From NCBI GenBank assembly GCA_014338405.1, contig JTDE01021187.1:32844-96843 (forward strand): a stretch of 64,000 nucleotides of DNA. The letters are read 5' to 3'. The notes under the pieces were generated by a model. It worked only from the letters and a program-made list of their open reading frames with translations, did no database searches and was not told where the DNA came from. Positions within the stretch are counted from its first letter, which is position 1. Each line of letters begins with the position of its first letter. The DNA is from Paragonimus skrjabini miyazakii. Its lineage: Eukaryota; Platyhelminthes; Trematoda; Plagiorchiida; Troglotrematidae. The position numbers were made by a program, and so were the translations under genes. Positions 58,756 to 64,000 of this stretch are shown piece by piece.

Positions 58756-58951
58756 CTATGTACAGAAGTGTTACAGCAGGTCTTTCTCCGTTCACACTCA
58801 ACATGTATGTGTTAAACTGCAATGATAACAAACCTCTGTTATCCGTGTGACGTATACCGATAAATAACACGGCAATATTTTTTATTGTAAGAGGTTCAGG
58901 TGACACTTTCATGTGTTTAGATACCAGGCTAAAATATTCCCAGGAGTTCAC
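58756..58951 (-). CDS. Candidate host exon, possibly laminin-G-like
   Basis: Ends at a consensus donor GTAAGC (intron from 58755). Reads SPEPLTIKNIAVLFIGI, RGLLSLQFNTYMLSVN, RPAVTLLYI. The start is ambiguous: an acceptor TTATCATTGCAG inside the frame would shorten it to begin at FNTYML. In-phase joining with the next exon over a 94-bp intron supports real coding sequence. A GLL-x-L strand is common in laminin-G domains; the domain call is tentative. Confidence 0.45.
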
Positions 58952-58959
58952 CTAGTTTT

Positions 58960-60010
58960 ATTCGGTCTTATAGTGACAACAGAGCGAGTGGTTGATACCA
59001 ACCTGGATGGTTTGGAAGAAACAAGTATTGAACAGCTTGTACGATTTCAGAGGTCAGGGATCACTTGGGTTCAGCGAGAAGAAGATTGCAGCTTTCGCGT
59101 ACACTTGTAGTCAGCCTAGTTTTAACATGTAGTTCTTTGGATGTGTACAGTGAACACTGGGCAGTCAGACACCTCCATACTACGCCGACAACATACACGA
59201 GACAACGACATACATCACGCAAACCGGTCATCTGTATGTCGGTGTGTTCAGAATAAACGAAAATGGGAATATGCTTCGACCGTAATCGTGGACTATGCTT
59301 TGCTACTGTTAATACGCGGTCATCGTGGAAAGCTCTACCCGTTCCTTCGAAAGGAGTTATCTGTATTTATCTGTGAACGATCCATTACAGTTTGTTTACA
59401 GTGAAGCTTTCAGGGTAGCCTGAGTAACGGCTATCAACATGATGACTTGGTTGTTCGGGGAATTATCAGACTGGACAAAAACGGTCCATGCCAGTTGGGC
59501 CATATTCAGCCTAAAAACTACGCCGACAAATGCTCAACCATCAGTTTTAGCAAATATATGAACTATTGATAATCCATAGTACGTAAGAGTCTCGCGCTTA
59601 CTGCTTCCGTTTGAAATGGGTTGGCTTGATATTTTATATTGTTATGAAATTTGAAATCAAATGAACATGGTTTTAAATGTATGTCGTAGTAAAATTAATT
59701 AAGACTCAAATGCGTGCTCTTCTCCGGAAAAGTCCATTAACCTTCATGAACAAAATGATCTCCAAAAAAATGATTCAGTTACTCTAGTATTAAACCTGTC
59801 CAGGCCAGACCATAATTGGGAAATAGAAGTTTCCAAACTATGGCCGAACTCCAGATCATTTGCCGTCTATCTCGACAACCAGAGTCTAGTGAGCAAATTC
59901 GATAAGTATGAATTTCGATGCCACATCCAACTGATTGAAACTGTCACATTACTATAGACATCTTTATTGGGTCTATTTCGAAATGAATCAGTATATTCCA
60001 TTTTCCAGTG
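58960..60010. other. Unassigned, probably intronic
   Basis: No coding or repeat signal I trust. Confidence 0.4.
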
Positions 60011-60014
60011 GTAA

Positions 60015-60165
60015 CCATTAATGCATATTCATGTCACGCCAGAACTTGAACTCCTGCCGCGATTTCTCGAGGCAACCGTGTTGACCACTGCGCCAATGAC
60101 CCCACATTAGGCACGATCGAGTTATCACATGCGTGGGAATGACAGCCGCGATCGATTTACAATTT
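60015..60165 (-). mobile_element. Hammerhead-family fragment lacking the ribozyme
   Basis: Contains the tRNA-like head on the minus strand (TGGCGCAGTGGTCAACACGG, then a B box region) and the inverted arm at the right (GGGAATGACAGCCGCGATCG). The left border falls at ATGCATATT, at the position of hammerhead stem I, so ribozyme and tail are missing. Confidence 0.6.
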
Positions 60166-60247
60166 TGTAGATTCTACTACAGTTTAGATAGACGCCCAAC
60201 AAACTACTTTCTGACGCGTCTGCTAACGAACGTTTATCAAAACTTAC

Positions 60248-60467
60248 GGGACAATGTTCCGAGAACGGATGTGCCATTATACCCACTGAAATTAAAATGG
60301 ATTGGTGTCGAAACTTCGAAGGAGTCTCGTAGATCTGTGTGCTCTCTCACTGATCTTGTCTGAAGACAAAACGTAGTTGACAAACTCGAGGTCTCAGCGT
60401 TGAAGTCGTTTACGATGTGTTGGTGAATTAGAGATTCCCGGTCAATTATATCGTGTAAATCGTGAAG
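60248..60467 (-). CDS. Candidate host exon with strong splice signals
   Basis: 220 nt on the minus strand, acceptor AACGTAATTTCATTTCAG and donor GTAAGT. Reads LHDLHDIIDRESLIHQH, FNAETSSLSTTFCLQTRS, IHFNFSGYNGTSVLGTLS. The FNFSGYNGTS end resembles the opening strand of laminin-G domains (F-SG-x), which fits the downstream exons at 58.4-58.95 kb. The plus frame here is its shadow. Confidence 0.55.
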
Positions 60468-60784
60468 CTGAAATGAAATTACGTTGATAAAATTCCGTAA
60501 GAAAGTTGCCAAAAGAGGCATGTGTAGAACAATCATAACAAATTTTGTTGCAGTTACTTCTAATCTTGAAGGTAATCTAGCTCACAAGGACTAATTACAG
60601 GACTGGAGTTGATTTAAACTTTGTGTTAGTGCCTGGCTCACTGGTGTAGTAGTAGTGGCTGCGGGACTGTTAGTTTTGTTCCACTTCATATAGGCAGAAA
60701 CAAGCTAGATGAACAAGGTGACAAGTACGGGTTTAAATATGGGATATAATGACTCTGATGTACTAAGTGTAAATGCTGTGGAAT

Positions 60785-61153
60785 AGTAAGTACTTGTCAT
60801 ACCGATTGAACATCACCCACAATTGATCGCAGCTGTCACATTCCCATAGACTTTCCAGTCGGTCCCTTTCGAACAGCAGAAGCACTAGACTCGAGTTTCG
60901 CTCTCATTTGAGCTCGTCAGTAGTGCATATCATCGCCACTGCCGGGACTAGAACCACGGCCACGCTGTTCATGAGGCAACCGTGTTTACCACTGTGCCAT
61001 TGACCTCACATTACACACTCAACCACTTTCGCTTCTTTTTGAAAGGGGCTGACTGAAAAGTCTATGGGAATGCGTCAGCTGCAATCAATTGTGGGTGATG
61101 TTCAACATATATGGAAATCAAAATCCTCTACTACTCATCAGTAAGTACTTGTC
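60785..61153 (-). mobile_element. Complete hammerhead-bearing small retroelement
   Basis: AGTAAGTACTTGTC (14 bp) flanks the 341-bp element exactly (60785-60798 and 61140-61153). Minus-strand order: inverted arm (61105-61041), AAGCGAAAGTGGTTGAG, TGAGGTCAATGGCACAGTGG with A box, B box-like GGTTCTAGTCCC, hammerhead (60926-60882), then the tail arm (60870-60806). The arms are 65 bp and match at about 59 positions. A 14-bp target duplication fits target-primed reverse transcription rather than a cut-and-paste transposon. No coding capacity, so it must depend on an autonomous element, plausibly a PLE. Confidence 0.85.
60882..60926 (-). ncRNA. Type I hammerhead ribozyme, best copy
   Basis: Minus strand: stem I GCACTA with perfect partner TAGTGC; core CTGACGA; stem II GCTC/GAGC with six-base loop AAATGA; core GAAA; helix III ACTCGAGT; cleavage base C, giving a GTC cleavage triplet. 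Every invariant position is as expected, and only N7 (C) varies from the common U. The tiny helix III matches ribozymes of schistosome Sm-alpha and PLE type, which often act better as dimers. The RNA would be cut inside the element, between head and tail. Confidence 0.88.
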
Positions 61154-61957
61154 TTGACCTTAGCCTATGAGAATCGAAGTGCAACTGTCTGCCCATACGG
61201 GGATATGCGTTTTTGATCAATGTTAACGAGAGCAAAATTTGAGGTCATGGTTTCTGTTGGGTGTAAACTAGCTGAATAGTTGCCGGTTTGAGAATGCTGC
61301 GTACTACCGTAGGTAATGCTTAATTTTGGGTGTAAATTTCTTGCACCTTGTCACCGTAGCTGTCATATAAGCGTCAAGGCCGCCTGTGTGTCTCACACTC
61401 GTGGTGAGACTCAAGCTGCGTTCTGATTGGTCCCGCCTTCAACCATCAACGATTCATTCGTTCACGCACATAAGCATGAGGCTACCGCTTGTAAGTGTAG
61501 CGCTATGGATCGTACCAACACTGAATCACGTGTCCTCTCTACCGTTGTTATAGCCTGTAAAGCTTATTGTCGATTGCACACGTGCAGTCCACCTGGGATT
61601 GCCAGTTTGCACGGGCTACTGTATTAAGGACACCATTTATTGTTCGTGTAATGATTTGTGATACTCACCCTCAAACCAAAATTTCACCATTGACTTCGTC
61701 CTCGTTCGGGCTCATTTTATGGAGTTAATTTGAACGAGGTTTGAACCCTTATCACGACGCGTCGATTTGAGGATGAGCATCATCAACTAGTGTAGTCAAC
61801 AGTTCACTTCCTTTTGATCATACTCAGTGTAAAGACCTAGCATTTTGAGGTACATTGTGTTCATCCACGCTGGCGGGGGGTGGACATATTGTAAGCAGTT
61901 TATGTTAATGGCCGTTTCACAACCAGTGTTCTTAGTTTGCCAAATGAATAAGAGCCT
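61154..61957. other. Unassigned stretch
   Basis: Short frames only. Possibly the pseudo-LTR of the following PLE, but no boundary is visible. Confidence 0.4.
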
Positions 61958-62386
61958 GTGCTTCTGATTCGAAGGGTTACCGTTTTAACGGTAGGTCAGT
62001 TATATCTACGACATGACCTCAGACAAAGACATTTTGTTTGTTCCTGTGGAACCAGCTACATAGGCCGCACAACAAGACGACTATCTGAACGCATGCGGGG
62101 GCATCATGCGGCCTGGCTAGCTAGAGGATCGATAAGGGCTTACTCGTCGGCGGTCGCTGCACACCTGGTCGAACCAAACCACCTGATCAACCCGGCCGAT
62201 TCGGTCAAGCCGATCTATCGAGTCAGTGGAACGCAATCGAAATGGGTCAAAGGTCGTTTATTAGCCATAGCAGAAGTCATCGCAATTCGCTTACACTCAC
62301 CTCCCTTATGCTCACAAAAACGTCTGGTCAAAACATTGAACCTCCCATGGCCATGTATCAATAGCCCGGATCGATCTGTTACGTAG
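61958..62386 (+). pseudogene. PLE GIY-YIG endonuclease domain, intact frame but no reverse transcriptase
   Basis: A 142-codon frame. From residue 26: FVCSCGTSYIGRTTRRLSER (Y-I-G core and Arg), GHHAAWL (49-54), AHL-EPNH (68-75), VKGRLLAIAEVIAIR with the catalytic-type Glu at 106, then LCSQKRLVKTLNLPW. This is a full PLE endonuclease without internal stops, the best copy in the window. Nothing upstream matches reverse transcriptase, so it is a 5'-truncated insertion. The first 25 residues are probably not native. Confidence 0.85.
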
Positions 62387-62570
62387 GAGTACCGATTTGC
62401 CAAAACACTGTAGGAGTCTGACTAATTTGACATTAATGATTACCATACCTCACCCTATTGATGTACTACACCTGTCAAACCTGTATAAATGTGTTGTATT
62501 AGCGTGATGATGAAACACTGAAAACGAGCTTGTTTGCTACGCGTTTCTTCTCACGTCTAAAAACAAAACT
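62387..62570 (+). other. PLE 3' untranslated region
   Basis: Shares TTAGCGTGATGATGAAACAC and TGAAAACGAGCTTGTTTGC with the copies after 25663 and before 15300. Confidence 0.6.
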
Positions 62571-63817
62571 GAATGTGAAATATCTGGAGAAGATAAAGCA
62601 TCACAAAGTGTACGATTTTAGCTCGTTAACTTGGACACTTCGAACCGCTGATTACATGTACTGTTAAGTGTATCGTGGCAAGATATCAGATACAAAGTGT
62701 CATTCGTTTATTCAACAGAGAGGTGATCATTCAAAATACTGTCAGCTTCAAAATTTCCGAAAGTAAATAGAGAAACCGTTTGTGGAAAAAAGATGGAGCA
62801 GTTGTACAAATATACTAACAGTTTGAGTTAAATCGTCGATCAATATTTATATTTTGCAGAACCAAACTGACCTGATCATAAAAATTGTGATCTGGTTTCT
62901 GCAGCTTTTTGGGTAGAAGAATTTGTATTTCTGCAACTGGATAACATAAGGGAGTTAGAAAAATGGGATGTATGCGGAAAACATATGTAGAAGTTTGAAG
63001 TGGTTTTATCACCTACGTTACTTGTCTAGAATTTCACTGTAATTCATTAGGTTGATAGACTGCTTAGGAAAAATGGGATAGGCAGAATATACGACTCACA
63101 GCAGCTTAGTGAACAACTAATCAAACATAAGCCGACACAAAAGCCTGAAGAACTCACTTGTCGGGGTCAGCACAATTATGCTACGAAATTCATCTCAACA
63201 GTGCTTGTTAAGAATTTCAGGTCGGTGTAGCTTCAGGTTCACGAACAGCGAATGGTTCTCATTTTGGAAGCGTTTGTGCGTGTATCCCAACTCACGCTAC
63301 ACCCAGTGTGCACAAGGAGATTTTCTACTGTTAAGCACTTCTTCTTCATATAAAAGCCGACGCAATCTGTGGATTCAACAACCATAGGCCATCGACCTCA
63401 TAGTGATCACTACCGAATTGTTACATATAAATTCTCAGCTACATTCGATTGTGGGTTATTTTGCAGCTACTGGATCGTCTCAAAAAATAATCGAGTAACT
63501 GGTTTTTGAAGCCGGTAATCATAAACTTCGTCGTTGTGAAGCTTTGTCCGTCCAGTTTCTTGAGTGTGTTCTGTTGACAATATTCTAAACCAGCTGGCCA
63601 CATCCACACTTTCTTAATGATGATGTGCAAACTTTTGTAAAAGTGTGTGACTTTCCAACGCTCGGGATGGTCGTTGTTTATCCTCTGCTTGTAGTTGGCT
63701 GATGTCGCGTCATCACGTCAAAGCTAGTCTTCTTTTCCCAAGGCCCCACAATGATGTAGGTAACTGTGACTGATGAGAAGTTCCGTGTTTCTTACTGGTG
63801 TATCAATATTCTTTTAA
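62571..63817. other. Unassigned stretch
   Basis: AT-rich, short frames only. Confidence 0.45.
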
Positions 63818-64000
63818 ACAGAGAAGTCAGAAACAGTTTTTTGCACAATGTATCTCTCGAGCACATTTCGCTGCATCTCATCAGGTACATACTGCAGTCT
63901 GTGTGTTTATATAGCAAAGTTCAATGGGCATTGTGAAGCTAAACAACAAAATCAACAACCACACCAACAAACGCACACTCACACACATCCACACACGTCA
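63818..64000 (-). mobile_element. 3' end of a PLE running off the window
   Basis: Near-identical inverted copy of 43198-43380, including TATATAAACACACAGAC and TACCTGATGAGATGCAGCG on the minus strand. By comparison, the endonuclease of this copy should begin just beyond base 64000. Confidence 0.75.

Noticed and set aside
1..64000. CRISPR arrays, operons, ribosomal RNA genes
   Set aside because: No regularly spaced repeats, no rRNA-like conserved blocks and no bacterial gene organisation were seen.

Overview
The window looks like nuclear DNA of a flatworm, most likely a trematode. That is an inference from content: an RTE-like LINE, many Penelope-like elements (PLEs) with GIY-YIG endonucleases, Ty3/gypsy LTR elements with an integrase GPY module, and short-intron genes. 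There is no prokaryotic gene organisation; no open frame exceeds 207 codons, and the long ones are transposon remnants. A 100-base run of N (34431-34530) marks an assembly gap.

Left third (1-18.3 kb): a decayed RTE-like LINE (about 185-2030), a solo LTR with a perfect 4-bp target duplication (2708-3029), a PLE scrap, a decayed IS630/Tc1-type transposase (6.8-7.7 kb, minus), four of the five copies of a roughly 530-bp LTR-like repeat (5.5, 8.9, 12.2, 16.2 kb), a minus-strand PLE (15.2-16.1 kb) and a LINE 3' end (17.65-18.3 kb). Centre (18.3-43.4 kb): mostly unassigned DNA, the best-preserved PLE (23.9-25.8 kb), solo LTRs, the gap inside an inverted repeat, and two more PLEs. Right third: candidate minus-strand host exons with good splice signals (43.5-60.5 kb), resembling pieces of extracellular or receptor proteins (YWTD-like, possibly laminin-G-like), interrupted by gypsy elements, an inverted tRNA-like SINE pair and more PLE pieces.

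The most interesting system is a dispersed small repeat carrying a type I hammerhead ribozyme. The copy at 60799-61139 has a 14-bp target duplication, nearly identical 65-bp inverted arms, Pol III-like A and B boxes, and a hammerhead with all core nucleotides and three helices. Four more copies keep the core in varying decay (13.7, 16.9, 26.4, 42.0 kb), and ribozyme-less pieces lie at 25.3 and 60.0 kb. It resembles the Sm-alpha repeats of schistosomes and animal retrozymes. Neighbouring PLEs are plausible mobilisers, since one PLE copy runs into the same tail sequence.

Nearly all mobile elements here are broken by stops, frameshifts, truncation or loss of catalytic residues. Host exon calls rest on open frame plus splice signals only.
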